This document shows positions 30,398 to 42,501 of a stretch of DNA of 64,000 nt, piece by piece. A program made the position numbers and the translations under genes. The notes beneath the pieces were generated by a model. The model worked only from the letters and a program-made list of their open reading frames with translations, made no database searches and was not told where the DNA came from. Location of the stretch: the NCBI GenBank assembly GCA_004123355.1, contig SCHM01000008.1:57501-121500 (forward strand), written 5' to 3'. Source of the DNA: Amphirosellinia nigrospora (Eukaryota; Ascomycota; Sordariomycetes; Xylariales; Xylariaceae). Positions within the stretch are counted from its first letter, which is position 1. Every line of letters starts with the position of its first letter.

Positions 30398-31287
30398 TTA
30401 CCTCAGCCGCCGATGTCTGCATCGACATTTCCAGTAACACCCTTTTGTCCGCCCGTTCCAGGTCCCGGCCTCCATGGCCACCACCTTGGCCCTCCTGCCG
30501 TCCAGCGTCTTGGCCGACTTCTTGAAGCCCCGGTGCCGGTACGAAGCGTGCGGCAGCTCCGGATCGCCTCTATCAAGGGGCGTGTTCCCACATGTATCTC
30601 GCGCCACCGACGGATCCGGGCTGCCGGTCGTCTTCAGATTCGCCTCCAGCGAGCCGGGCTCACCCTGGATCCAGGCGTGGTGGAACGCGGTCTTCCCGTC
30701 GTTGTCCGTCACGTCGATCTTGGCGCCGTGCCAGATCATAGTCTCGACACATTTCGGGTCGTTCAAATAGTCGAACAGAGGCGGCCGACCAAAGTGGAGC
30801 GCCACCCGGCCGTTCTCGTCCTGGATGTTCGGGTCGGCCCCGGCATCCAGCAGCAGCTGGACGCACAACGCCGAGATACAGGACGCGATATGGACGGTCG
30901 TCTCGCCTCAGCCGTTGATCTGGTTGATGTCCAGCTCGTCTGGGCACATGTCCCTGATCTTCAGTGCCGCCGGCCGCCGTTGACCTTGGAATCGTCGACG
31001 ATGTCAGCCCGAGGTTTGAGAAGTTGGTGCCGACTGGCGCGTTATTAGCTTCATGTGCGACTTCCAAAAGCCTAGACTTATTATCGAGCCCATAATTTTC
31101 ATGCAATGTTGGCTATACATACTCTACTAAAACGGTTTCTTAGGATGCTGGTACCCGTGTATGTTTTGTTTAATATATAGAGATGGATAGGGTTATATTC
31201 GAAATTGGCTAGCACGTTGTCCTTCTCGCCAAAAATCTGCACGACCTCTTGCTCGGATCCGTTTTCGCTCTTCCTTATAGACTTCAA
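30398..31287 (-). pseudogene. Ankyrin-repeat protein, decayed
   Basis: Read on the minus strand from 31287: a short piece (VVQIFGEKDNVLANFEYNPIH) that resembles the leader of fungal ankyrin proteins, then in another frame DMCPDELDINQINGxGETTVHIAS, then LCVQLLLDAGADPNIQDENGRVALHFG and MIWHGAKIDVTDNDGKTAFHHAW. Two to three ankyrin repeats are recognisable (LLLDAGADPN..NGRVALH; GAKIDVTDNDGKTAFHHA). An in-frame TGA interrupts ING-GETTVH, at about 30908-30912, where W or R is expected. The C-terminal part loses repeat character. With a stop, frame changes and no clear start, I read this as a pseudogene and not a sequencing artefact alone. Confidence 0.65.
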
Positions 31288-32851
31288 TACGGCTAAATCT
31301 CCAGTCGCCCTTATGAATAGTTGAACATCCTAACAGAGTTGGAAAACATTTACAGAATGCTAAAGACCGGCTTACCTAGAGAACTGACATCTCCAGTTGA
31401 AGTCGACACTCCGAGGCCTGGCAAAATACTTGACAACATGTGAATGGCTATGGTGTGATAGCCCTAGCCGCGAGAGTAACATACTTTACCCACATCTATT
31501 AGCAGGCCTACTCACGTGAAGCAGTGACTAGCCATCTAGGGTTATATCCCATATAGTGGCTTCTCCTGACTCGATACATTCCTCCAACTTCGAGGATCGC
31601 CGTGATTTACGTGGTGCACAGCATCGGAGCCATTAGGACTATTCGGAACGACATGGAGGTCGTATCGCACTTGAATTAGTCTCGCCGATGTGGCTTGGGA
31701 CAGGGCCGACCGAAATAACGACGAATGCTATTTGGATTTATCCGGCACCGCCTCATTTCCTCAGCAGATAGGATCGGTACATCCGAAGCTTTGAGGTTTT
31801 GAACGGCCGACGCGACGCCGTGACTTATCCGTCGTCTCTCATATGGCATGCGCAGTGACAATTGTATCAGCATGACCGACGGGGAATAAACATATCCTGG
31901 GCGACCGACTGCATTCCCTGTCCATAGGGGTTGGTTGTCGTCAGGGGCAAGTTCTTCTGTCCAGTGCCTTAACCAGATAGGTCCCAAGTCGAGGTCGATG
32001 AGCCTACGGTAGTCGAACTCTCGATACCAGCGGCCGAGCTGAGGACGGAGAGCCGTTCCATGTACTACGTAGTATCTGACACACTGCTGCCCCTATTATC
32101 CCAGCTTATGCTATTCTTTCTTCCGTACTTTTTGACGAAGGCTACATGCAGGCGATAAGGGTCAACCGGTTGGATTTCGTTTGGTTCGGTTTCTGCTGCC
32201 GCCGCCGCCACCTGGCGCGGATTCGGATATCATGAAACTTGGATACTGGCTTGCTACAGTTAAGGTCTCGCTACTCTGAAGATTAGCTTTGCCAGCTGAT
32301 GAACCACACGTGTTTTCATGTTATTACGTATTGCACAAGCGATTAAGCATGTTCATTTCTTAGACTACGGATGACCGTTAGATGCCAAATCTGATTAGAA
32401 CCAATTGTTCAATAGGCACGTCTGTACCATCCAGTAATATTACATTGTATCAATCAATCATCTGCTGCATTCGCCATTAGTGTCGACGGTTTGGTGATTG
32501 TTCCCGATTTGCACCGTGGCCCGTTGACAATGATAAAGGTCAGTTTTGGCCCACCCCATACCCAGGTACCTGATTTCAACACAGACTGCAAAAGTACTTT
32601 GCATGTATGTAATTTGTATAGGTCGTTTCATCTAAGCCTAACCGTTACAAAGTGGCTCCCGACCTCAGGGCCCCCAGACACAGCATCAACAATCCGATCA
32701 TCATTGAACCGTTAGTTATTATGATCCTATTCTTTGTCGTCGAGCCTAAGGGGCGATAAGACAGTTGCGGTTGTCAATCCATTCTCTTATCAACCACTGA
32801 ACCGTAGCCCCCGATCTCCCTTCCTACTACAGAAACAAGAAACATCAAGAC
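31288..32851. other. Unassigned region, one open frame of unclear status
   Basis: The minus frame ending at 31676 stays open from about 32070 and reads LGRWYREFDYRRLIDLDLGPIWLRHWTEEL. Its composition looks protein-like, but I cannot name a family or find a start. It may be an exon or a remnant of another gene. The rest, up to the prp19 stop, holds no feature I can support. Confidence 0.3.
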
Positions 32852-34469
32852 CTATCCTTTGTGTCCCAACACACTAAGAACGCCCTTACTATTCACCGCC
32901 ACAAGTGTTTTAGCGTTATGGCCCCATACCACATCCACGGCGTTGTTCACCGCCACGAATAGGTGTTCCGACCACGATTTAGAGGTTTTGTTGTACTGTT
33001 GCACCGTTACACCGGCTTGTCCCGCCGTGGCGAGGAATTGCTGGGAGTAATCCCACGCAAGACGTTGCACCGTGCTACCGATATCCAACACCTTAGCCCG
33101 CGCCGAATCACCCTGTTTCCGTAAATCGAATATAGTAACTGTAGTCTGCCCCTCGGCTGTGGCGGCGAACCAGAAACCGTTCTCCGAGAAGGCGATAGCT
33201 TGGATAGGACGATCGAGCGAGAAAGCCGCCGCCTCCTCGCCCGTGTTTGTCATAAATAGCTTGATCTCGCCTGCATCGGTGCCGACCGCGAAGAGATGGC
33301 CGTCTGGGTGGAATGCGCAAGTCGTCAAAGCTGCGAAGAGGTGTCAGCAGTAAGCAAGAGCCAAGGGAGCCATGGTGTTGGCAATCCAACTTACCAGCGT
33401 TAGTATAGACACGCGAAGCCCGCTGCAGATTGCCCAGATCGTAGAACACGAAGCTCTTGTCGGCTCCGACCGACGCTAGGATGGCTTTGCTGGGATGCAT
33501 AGCGAGACCAGTCACAGGCCCGACATGATCTGCAAATGATGCCATCTCGTTACCGTTCTCGAACACCTTGACCGACCCTTGAGCTGTTGCAAGGAAGATT
33601 TTGGGTCCGTCCCATATCGAGCCTGTTACTGGTTCACCAACCGTGAAGGTGCGTTCTAACTTATCCTCTTGGATCGAGTATATTGCCACCTCTCCTTCCA
33701 ATCCGCCGACGGTACTGTACCCTTCCGCGAACGCGAGAGTCGTGGGTTGAGCAACGGGTAACGAGTTGGAAGTTACGACGGCAAACGTCGCGATGTCGTC
33801 CGACGTCGCCCAGCCTTCGGGCACAGGCCGTTTTCTTTCTGCTCTTGGATAGCCTAACAATAGACATGTCAGCGTTACGGTCACCAGGTGGCGGAGGGAG
33901 TTTGGCTCACCTTGCTTGTGTTTCCTCTACCTCAGTAACTAGCTTCGCCGGCAGTCCCTCGCTATCGACAGCCATGGCATCACCACTGGCAGGGGCACCG
34001 GCCGAGACAGAGACTCGAGAAAGCGCGTCGCGAGCCTCGTCGCGCTCCGGGTCAGCCTCGCAATAACGCGTACGGCAGCATCATGCTGATATAGGGCGGT
34101 AGCTAACTCTTCGCGCGTCCGCGTCAACTTCTGGCTGAGGTTGTATGTCTCTAAAGCAAGGGCGTCCCATTCGTTCTGAAATGTAGAGAGGAGGGCGGGT
34201 ATGGAGGTGAGCGTGGGAGGTCGGGGCCGTAGAACGCGGGCGGACTTTATTGGTAGGAGATCGTCGAGCGTGAGGTCTTCGCCCGAAGCCGGATCTTTGC
34301 CGTTTTCCTCGATATACTTCTCGACTAGGCGTTTCTCGAATACGGAGCCTGACAGCTTGGACACAACAGGCTCCTGAGGAGCTTCGCCAGAGACTATAGT
34401 CGCGTTAGTATGCGTGGAAGAAGGGAACTGGGTGCGAATGATGGCAATCGACTTACGTGCGCACAGCAT
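32852..34469 (-). CDS. prp19: Pre-mRNA-processing factor 19, U-box ubiquitin ligase
   Basis: Exons on the minus strand are 34469-34457 (MLCA), 34393-33911, 33853-33395 and 33330-32852. A tiny first exon followed by SGEAPQEPVVSKLSGSVFEKR is the hallmark of this gene in fungi. Residues 1-60 form the U-box. The next ~80 residues form the coiled coil that makes the tetramer (FQNEWDALALETYNLSQKL..ALYQHDAAVRVIARL). The C-terminal half is the WD40 domain (HVGPVTGLAMHPSKAILASVGADKSFVFYDL; LTTCAFHPDGHLFAVGTDAGEIKLF). Prp19 is the core of the NineTeen complex, which activates the spliceosome and also serves in DNA repair. Shifts are inferred at about 34047-34052 (run of G before ERDEARD) and 33831-33836 (run of A in SKSRKKRPVPEGW). 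Confidence 0.94.
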
Positions 34470-34915
34470 CCTCTGTGAATTGTCTCGACAACGGCGACGA
34501 GACTGACTGAGATAAAGTGCAGAAGGCGACCAAAGTGGAATCCAACGAAATTTCGTGTCAAGTTCCTTGCTTGCAGGGTCGCGTCGTGCATCATCCTAGG
34601 TACTGTGGCGTAAAGGTGGCTGTGGTGGCTTGACAACTCGCGCCCCACCCAAATACTCTGTAAGTTAGCTAATATTGCCTGCGCCGGCCACTAGATATCC
34701 TGGTCTGTCCTGAGATCCCCATCCTCGATAACATCTTTCTGTTGGTCCACTCGAGCAAGGATCACCCACGCACACGGCACCGTACCTTGATTGTGTACCA
34801 CCCGTTGCCGTTGATGAATCTATGGCGATGGTGGTCGTAGGCAACTACAGGATCATGTCTCCGAGCTCTATCGTCACCAAGTTGACACCTAAATAGGGGA
34901 CGTGTCACATCGACA
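34470..34915. promoter_or_regulatory. Divergent promoter between prp19 and the OHCU decarboxylase gene
   Basis: About 450 bp between start codons on opposite strands, with no open frame of note. It contains CCACAGCCACCTTTACGCC near 34608-34625, a sequence whose reverse relative (GTGGCTGTGGTGGCTTG) recurs near 58141. Confidence 0.4.
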
Positions 34916-35631
34916 ATGGCAACACCGAACCTACCGCCTATCTCATCCTTGGCCACGGCGGACGAAGAAACCGTCCAGTCCGTCTTAGACACGCTCTTTG
35001 AGCCATGTCCGGATCTCCGCGCCCTCGCAGTCCCATCGATCCGGCGAAAGGGTCGAATTCCCGCCAACCCAGGCCTCACATCTGATCTCGCAGCGTCCCT
35101 CCCGCCATCCGGAACCCTCCCCGACGACAATGCCTTCACCAGCTACGCCGATCTAATCCATCACGTTGGCCTTCTCCTCCATCAACTCGCAAACCCGTCT
35201 GTCTTCACCTCGTCACGGGACACACTCCATAGCATCCTTGGAGCACATCCCCGTCTTGGCGCCAAGAAGGTGGATAGCACTCAGAGCCGCATTGAACAAG
35301 CCAAGTTAAGAACGGCAACGGATGACGGTGTTGGCGAGACTGACAGTCTAGCATTCCTAAATCGCGAGTACGAGGCGCGGTTCCCAGGTCTACGATACGT
35401 GGTTTTCGTCAACGGCGAGGCAGGGAGGCTATCATGAGAGACATGCAAAGACGGATTGACAGAGGTGATCCCAGGGCTGAGGAGAAGGAGAGTATTCAGG
35501 TGAGTACCTCGTTTTGGCTGTTCGTAATAATATATCGTCTTGATATCTATGCATCATAATCTAACTAATTGAAGGCCATGGTTGATATTGCGCTCGATCG
35601 AGCCAGGAGACTGGATTTGCCCGCTGATTAA
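34916..35631 (+). CDS. 2-oxo-4-hydroxy-4-carboxy-5-ureidoimidazoline (OHCU) decarboxylase
   Basis: Exon 1 is 34916-35499 and exon 2 is 35575-35631, with a GTGAGT..TTGAAG intron of 75 nt. The protein is about 213 residues. The signature HPRLGAKK (about residue 121) holds the catalytic His of the family, and LAFLNREYEARFPGLRYVVFVNG followed by AIMRDMQRRIDRGD is the conserved second half. The enzyme converts OHCU, made by urate oxidase and HIU hydrolase, to S-allantoin, so it belongs to purine breakdown. One base is missing at about 35414-35417: the frame changes inside VNGR-GREAIM, and without the correction the product stops after GRLS. It lacks an obvious peroxisomal C-terminal signal (it ends RRLDLPAD). 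Confidence 0.88.
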
Positions 35632-36692
35632 TTCCTACTTTGTCATTTTGTAATATGTAAATGTTCGGAAAGCTCCAACAATTGCTTTGACAAAATGACA
35701 ACACTTTTTGATGTCTGCAACCTCCTGCAGGTGATGGGTACTGTAGACCTGCTGTAGATACTAAAAGGTACCTAGGTAGCCACAGGAAATAATTACACAC
35801 TGTACCGCCCTCTGTACTTATAGGTGCTTAGGTACCCCACAGCACATAGTACTGACGTAATAGTGGGATATGACTAGAGTCCTTCCAGTATATATCCGGC
35901 TAATGCAGGTGAGCAATAGATTGATACTTAACCTACCTACTGGTCTATTATCCCCATAAAGTAAGTACTAGGCGACTGATGCTATCAGTTGGTTTGTATG
36001 ACGGCGATATGATCTATATCAGCTCTTTGTCAAAGATGATCGTGCCTAGGGCGGGCGTATCTGGTCGAGTTGCTGGCGAGGGCTCTTAAGTCGATGACGT
36101 AAACAATTATGCAAGTCCATTCCATTGTTCGACATCAAAGCTTGAGGCGCTGTTTCACGTCATCATTATAAGTAAGTTTTCTGGAAACGGGTGCTACCCA
36201 CATCATTAATCGATTACATCGTGTTGCATACGGATCATCGATCATTGAAATGATGTAGCCCAGACCCGAGACAGGCTACATGCCTAAGGTAGTTATTTTT
36301 ACTGTAGCCTGCTACGCCATCTAGAGTGCCTGTTACCCTCCCACTTCTACTTCTGAAGCCTTAAACCTTAAAGCATCAAAGACGCCAGCTACCTACCGAC
36401 TCTGGAGCCTACAAACCGCTGTTTCTATACCCCCGTTTCCTAGTATACCCACACGTTATACCCCTCGTTGTTTTCGATACCCAGCAGCAAGCAACAAAAC
36501 GTCATCAACCACGATAAATCAACACCAGCAATACATCTATCTCACTTGGAACAATTCCTGCTATACCAACTCCTGCCCGTATACCACCATTCGGTGCTTG
36601 CTTTTTTGGCACTGCTTCTGTCGATTACGAAACTCTATACCTATCTTACCATATCGCAATCGCCTACGACGCCGATAATAAGCACATAATAC
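35632..36692. other. Intergenic region upstream of the HAM1-like gene
   Basis: The last ~250 bp before the start at 36693 are rich in C, A and T (CACCAGCAATACATCTATC..CCATATCGC), as in many fungal 5' leaders. GGTACCTAGGTAG occurs near 35767 and TAGGTACCCC near 35829. The 73-codon plus frame at 36468-36689 is most likely leader sequence. Confidence 0.5.
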
Positions 36693-39492
36693 ATGATGGC
36701 TACAGTTAATAAACCAACCGACCCGAAGCAGAAGGAGGCCGATATCAACCGCAAATTACAGTTCTACGGCATCATCAATGCATTCCAATTAGGCAAAACG
36801 CCATCTGTAAGTTTCTTCTCACCCAATCCCTTCACCAGTACCTTCTTAAAAATGAGATGTTGAGGCTTATGATGTGTCGTTCGCCCAGAACGAGCAAATC
36901 GATGTTGCACTAAATAGCTTCGTCTCTAGTCGGGCTCTATCCGACCCTTCTAAGAGGCTGTCGACTGAGGGACGGGAACTTGTCGCCGATTTCGTTGATG
37001 TCGTCAAGCATGCCCAGAAGTTGTTATTGTCCAAAAACGAAGGCAACTTACTCCAGGACTTTATCTGGCAAACCCACCAATTCGATGCCAGCTCGGTCAC
37101 CACGCCTAATTCTCCTCTGGCCAAGGATGAGGCCAAGCAGCACGGTGACAAGGCTTTGGAGGGTATGAGGACATTAGGCTCTCTGCTCATTACCAACGGA
37201 CAGTTCCGAAAACTGTGTAAGTTACCATATCAGCAAATATATGCCAGAAAGGTCTCTAATATCAGCTCCAATTGCAGTAAGCGACGCGAGCCTCTTGATC
37301 CGTGATATGGCTGGCGATGCCGCCGCAAATGCGACTAGCAAAGTTAGGCCTTCGCAGGAAAAGTTGGATCAAATGGATCAACCCGCGGACGACAACACCT
37401 GGCACGACGCCCCTAACTTCTCTAAAGAAAATGTGAAATCCCAGCTGCAGAGTGTCTACAAGAGCAGTCCCACTGCTGATGGAAATGATGTTGCCAACAG
37501 GATTGCCGAGGGTGCTCGTCAACCCGGGGGTACTTTAGATCCCCAGGCCGGAGTCCAGGCGGGAAGAGACGCAATCACTGAGAAGATCAGCATCAATACT
37601 TCCGAGGATGACCGTCAGGTAGTCAAGAACACCGCTGCCGAGTATCGCCGTCGAGCTAGGGAGTATCTAAATAAGAAAGTGCCCCAAGAACGACGCGAGC
37701 AGACCATTTGGCGACTGAAAGTAAGTTGATTGTATATTACTCCTATGATAACGTGAAAACTGATGCGTCAACAGAAAATGGTCCTTGAATGTCAGCAACA
37801 TCCTGACTACCAGCAAGCCATCACAACACTGCTTGATTTGGCCGAACAGTATGGCAAACATGGTAGATCCGTTACCACTGATGGTGCCAATACCGTTAAG
37901 CAGACAAGATCCGCTTTTGCTGCAGCAGAGGCGGATCTGAAAGTATGTGATATACATATCCTAACTATCCGTTGTTGAGTGCTGATAAAATTTGTAGACC
38001 CTTATCGAGAGATTTGCCAACGGTACAAGTAGCGATGACTTATGGTCATCTATCAACACACTTTATTTAGATGCCGATAAAGATCCCGACTTGCGAAATT
38101 GGTTTCGGTCCATGGACATGTATATCCGCAAGTGCCTCCAGCAGCAAGGCTACATTATGGAGGATGATTGTAACCACGAATGGCACCATCTGTACGACCA
38201 CGGCAACTACCTCCTCCGAGGGAAGTACAGGTCGCACACCGACCGTATTGTGGATGAGATAAAGTTCCTGGCCGACCAGTTTGACCAGGACCCTCAAAAC
38301 AAGGCATTCAGTACCTCTCTCCAGAAATTATTCAGGGATCTGGGCTATGACGACAATAGCACGCCCCGATTTAAGCCACATCTCATCAAAGACTTGACAG
38401 AGGTCATTCTCCCAGCCGCCTTTGAAAATATAGCCTACATCCCGATTCCCCGTATCGAGTATTCCGATCCGCAAATTGATGCCATCATCGAAAACCTTGT
38501 CCTCGAAAGCGATAATTTCATGCCCAACGTGCTCGAAATTGCCAGTGATAACTTTTTCCGTTGGGGTCGTAGGAAGATTGCCAGCAAGCGTCAGAACTCC
38601 ATTGATGTTAAGGTTAGTGGCGTGCAAATGGATCTACGAGACGTCAGCTTCTACGTTAAGCGCAAGAAGGGGTTTCCTTCAATCACCGATCAGGGTGTTG
38701 CCAACATCTTCATGGGCGGTGAGGGATTCTCATTCCGCATGAAGCTATCGAGTGCGGACCCCAAGGATAGACAGCATTTCTTCAAAGTCGACAAGGTTGA
38801 TGTCGATGTTAAGCACCTCAATGTCAAGCTCGTTAAATCTAAACATAAATTGTTGTTTAGCCTCTTCAAGCCGGTTATGCTCCATGTCTTGCGTCCTGCA
38901 GTTCAAAAGACAGCAGAGAACAGATCAAGGATCAATTCAACCAGTTAGATCAGACTCTTTACCTCATCAAGCAAGAGGCAGACAATGCCCTCGAGGAGGC
39001 ACGCGCTGATCCCAAAAACGCACCCAACATCTTTCGTCGATATTTGAATGCTGCTCAAAAGCAGATGCTACAAAAGAAGCAAAAAGCTGAGGATGTGGCT
39101 ACCAAGCTGGCAGATAAGAAGGTTAATCTGGCTATTACCAAGGAGGATAGTGATTTCCCCAACGTCCATTTACCAGGTGGCATCAGCTCCAAGGCGACCG
39201 AATTCAAGGAGCTGGCCCGCAAAGGCGAGATGTGGAGAGCCCAGTGTTCTCCATTGGCAGTTCGGGTAAAAGTACTGATATACCCGTGGCTCCCCAAATA
39301 GCTCGTAAACTGCATGCTGTGCCGAGCACCGCGCCTGCGAGCTCCGGAACACAGGTGGTAAATGGCGGGCATATCAACGAGCATACGAAAGGAATGACCA
39401 CGGGCAGCGGGGTGATCAATGGAAGCGCCACACACAGTCACTTTCATAAGCCCCTAAGTGCCAACGCGAATGTCAATACGCTGTCGGTCTAA
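36693..39492 (+). CDS. HAM1-like protein (HAM1_N and HAM1_C domains)
   Basis: Exons are 36693-36806, 36889-37216, 37278-37720, 37775-37942 and 37998-39492, all with GT-AG borders in agreeing phases. The N-terminal half has the HAM1_N-type helical sequence: RALSDPSKRLSTEGRELVADF, LLLSKNEGNLLQDFIWQT, SLLIRDMAGDAAANATSKVRPS, DQPADDNTWHDAP. The second half (from about residue 440) has LESDNFMPNVLEIASDNFFRWGRRK and the HAM1_C-type DVSFYVKRKKGFPSITDQGVANIFMGGEGFSFRMKLSSA. The tail is Ser/Thr/Asn-rich, and residues near 775 form a coil (DQLDQTLYLIKQEADNALEEARADP). Missing bases are inferred at about 38919 (run of A) and 39233-39238. The family is linked to cell-surface and hyphal phenotypes in some fungi; the biochemical role is not known to me. 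Confidence 0.85.
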
Positions 39493-40204
39493 ACATCAGC
39501 AAGTCTCCAGTCCCTGCAACTTAACAGCATGTTTAGAAAGATTGTTAACCAGCAAATATCCGGACCTTAATCGGTTAGGGATATGTGGTACAGTTCTGGT
39601 ACGGATAAGAATGAGTATAGCATAAGCAACAAGAAATATATGCTGTGTGGTGAATGAAGCGGGATTGGGACGTAGTCGGAGGTTACCCACATGACAATGT
39701 TGACCTCTAACTCGACTCCTTTTGCGTTGCTTATGCATACGGTCGGCCTAGGTAAATGGAGAGAATGATCATATTATCACTACTATTAGTTTAAATATAT
39801 AAATTAGTTGTGTTCAAAATATCGCAAGTATACTAGCTGTTTGGGTACCGCAACTTACTGCCGTGGTCATGTCGGTAGCTACCTAGTACTCTGAACCATG
39901 GTTACCTACCCACTTGAAGCAGTTTCCCGTACATTGTCGTGTAGGTAGTGCCGACTTCTGCCAAGCATATAATTATTTGGACCATACTGGGTAAGTTCCT
40001 AAAAGTCACCTTGCTGAACATTGTACCACGCCCCATATATTATGTCACACAGCGAACAATCAATCAGCCGTGGTAACACCCATACTCTATATGCTACCCA
40101 ATCCCAAGCTTAAGTCTACGCGGCGCTGCGAGGGCGTGGCTAAAAATTTTTATCGGCAAAAAAATGTAATGGGAAGAAAACGTATTTGCACAGCATCATA
40201 AGTA
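39493..40204. other. Intergenic region between convergent genes
   Basis: AT-rich 3' flank (ATTAGTTTAAATATATAAATTAG near 39786). GGTACC/CTACCTAGTA motifs lie at about 39844-39886. Nothing else is seen. Confidence 0.5.
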
Positions 40205-42501
40205 TCAAAACATTTCACATAATAACTCGTGGTCGTCCCAGTCCTCTCCGCCATCATAGTCCGTCTCTTGGGACGCGGGGATGGTAACCATGGCCGGGAG
40301 GCTTTGGCGCGACCCAAATCGGCACGTCCGTCTCCATCTGCGCCTCTATGTGTGTCTGGGTTTTGCTTTGGGGCCTTAGCGAGTAACTCAAGCATTGCCT
40401 CGTATGAGCTCCCGCTACTCCCCAGTCTCGGTCGCTGTGCATCGGGGAGCACTCGCGTATGCTTATGGGTCGTATTATCTGATATCGAGTATGAGCCTGG
40501 TTCGGGACTAGGCCGCACTCGAGGCGTTGGCGTTCTACAAACCGGAGTAGTAAAGGGTCGCTTTCCTACTACATCAAGCCCCCACCCAACAGCAGTGGCC
40601 CCAATGTTCCCGTCGTTGCTTTCTTCACTCCTGTTGACAAGAAGCGCCGCGAGTTGGTCGTCTTCCAGCACCTGGAGCCGGTCAAGTTCTTCTCGTGCTC
40701 TCTGTCGAGCAATGGGGCCTTCCCACGCCGTTGTTTTGATCCGTTCCATAGCGTATTTATAACGCAGCTCGCGACATGTTGAAGTGAACAGTTGTTTCGG
40801 AGAACGTCGCGACGCGTCATGTGGCTTGACGTACAGCGTTGTGGGCACGGGAGGATGATTCTGGGTCTTTCCCGATGAGAGGGGTTCTTTTTCTATGTCC
40901 TTGACATCCTGAGATGATAGTAGCAAGTCCTGCGTAGAGAAGAACGGTACTTCAAAGGCGCCTGGTGTGCATTGTGGTATGGGCTGTACACGGGTTTGTA
41001 TGGTGGCATTTGGGGTTTGGAATAGTCAGCCGCCTGTTGGATATGATGGGTTCCTCTCGGATTAATAAATGGTGTGGAATCCACATTCGTCTTGCCCAAC
41101 GTAGTCAGCGCTGTCGACATGTATTGGTTCGACTTAAAATCATGATTGCTGGTGTACGTGGTCGTTAATCCTGTTGTACTGACACTTCCAGTGTACTTCC
41201 TTTGTGAGTCTTCGAGTATCTCCCTCGTTTCTTGGGACGGGTTGGGGAAAAAATCATCGAGATGACTATAGAGGAATACCTGTGTGCTCGCGCGGTAGTT
41301 CGTTTTCTCGAACCTGATTCGCCTGGGCTATTGGAGCATGGCGGGAACCTCCAGCGGCTATCCGGGAAGAGGGCAAAGAAGGCTTAAGAAATTGAGACGT
41401 GCTGGGACGCCAGTAATGACCTGCTTAGAAAGCTTTGGTAGGGCCGGGGTGGTGCTGTGTCGATTCTGGGTTGACGGAATGGCTGCGAGGTCGGAGCAGT
41501 GCCGAAATAACGGGGTGCTAAGTCTTGCTTTGCGGATTTAGGAGTTGGGTTTTGACGCGGTGTCTTCGTTGCATGAAGAATGGATTTGGGTGACACAACT
41601 GGATTGGGATGCGGCATCGAGGCAGTTGGATCAACAGCTCGATCGAAAACTGGTGGTCTGCTGGCCTTCTTCGGATACGGTACGAGGTCTTCAGATAGTT
41701 TCGGTGGTAGATTTTGGTCTTGTTGTTGCCCAGATAAACGTTCTTCGAATACATTCAGGCTACCAGATACATCGTCCATTTCGGAAAACAAGTCGCCGAG
41801 CAAGTTTTCTTCACTCAGATCGATAGTTGATAAGTCATGATCGACGCTCAGCCCTCCTTGCTTCGTGGCAGAACCACTGATTCCCAGCACATGGCCACTG
41901 ACGATCGATGTTGTTGAATTATGCTTCGGTGATGGCGAAGCCCCACCATTGGCTATCGGGGGTGACTTTTGGCCCTCTTCGCCTTCAACCCTACGTCTCT
42001 TGTCGGGGGTTCTACGTTGTCTGTCACAGGAGACGTGTGACACAGGCCACAGCTGTCGTCTATGGGCGTCGTATACGACCTCTTCGGGGGGTATTGTAGG
42101 TTCTCTTTGTCGGTGCCATCGCTTTGACGCGGCTTCCCGGCACCACGGGCTGTCGGAGACACGCACACGCTGCGATGCCCCAGCCCATCTTCCCATAGTG
42201 ACGAACCAATACCATCCTTCTGGGTCTTCGGCTTCGGTCGGACGAAGCGGGCGATGGTGTCTTGTGAGGGTCGCACGTCGATCAGCGGCAGCCCTTTCTT
42301 TTTCTTCTCGACACGATCCCGCTCCTCCCTCTCCTTCTTCTTGTCGCGGGCGGCCCTCGCACGAGCCTGGTTCTTCTCCTTCTCGAACTCTTTGCGTATG
42401 CGGTCCTGCTCAAATAGCTCCTGGCGGCGCTGCTCGGCCTTGGAGAGCTTGGGACCCTTGTTTGCCTTCTGGTATACCTTCTTGACCTGCTTCGTGGTCA
42501 T
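40205..42501 (-). CDS. Uncharacterised nuclear-type protein with PIP-box-like motif
   Basis: The start at 42501 gives MTTKQVKKVYQKANKGPKLS, followed by a highly charged helical region (residues about 20-75), then LPLIDVRPSQDTIARFVRP. In this, QDTIARFV fits the PCNA-interacting pattern Q-x-x-I-x-x-F. A basic KRRRVE stretch follows. Downstream pieces are LFSEMDDVSGSLNVFEERL, then YSHLDDFFPNPSQETREILED, GAFEVPFFSTQDLLLSSQDVKDIE, CRELRYKYAMERIKTTAWEGPIARQRAREEL and an acidic end EDWDDHELLCEMF. These lie in different frames, so at least four shifts are inferred (about 42003-42013, 41300-41390, 40985-41000 and near 40260). The order matches a conserved fungal hypothetical protein whose name and function I do not know. 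Confidence 0.7.
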
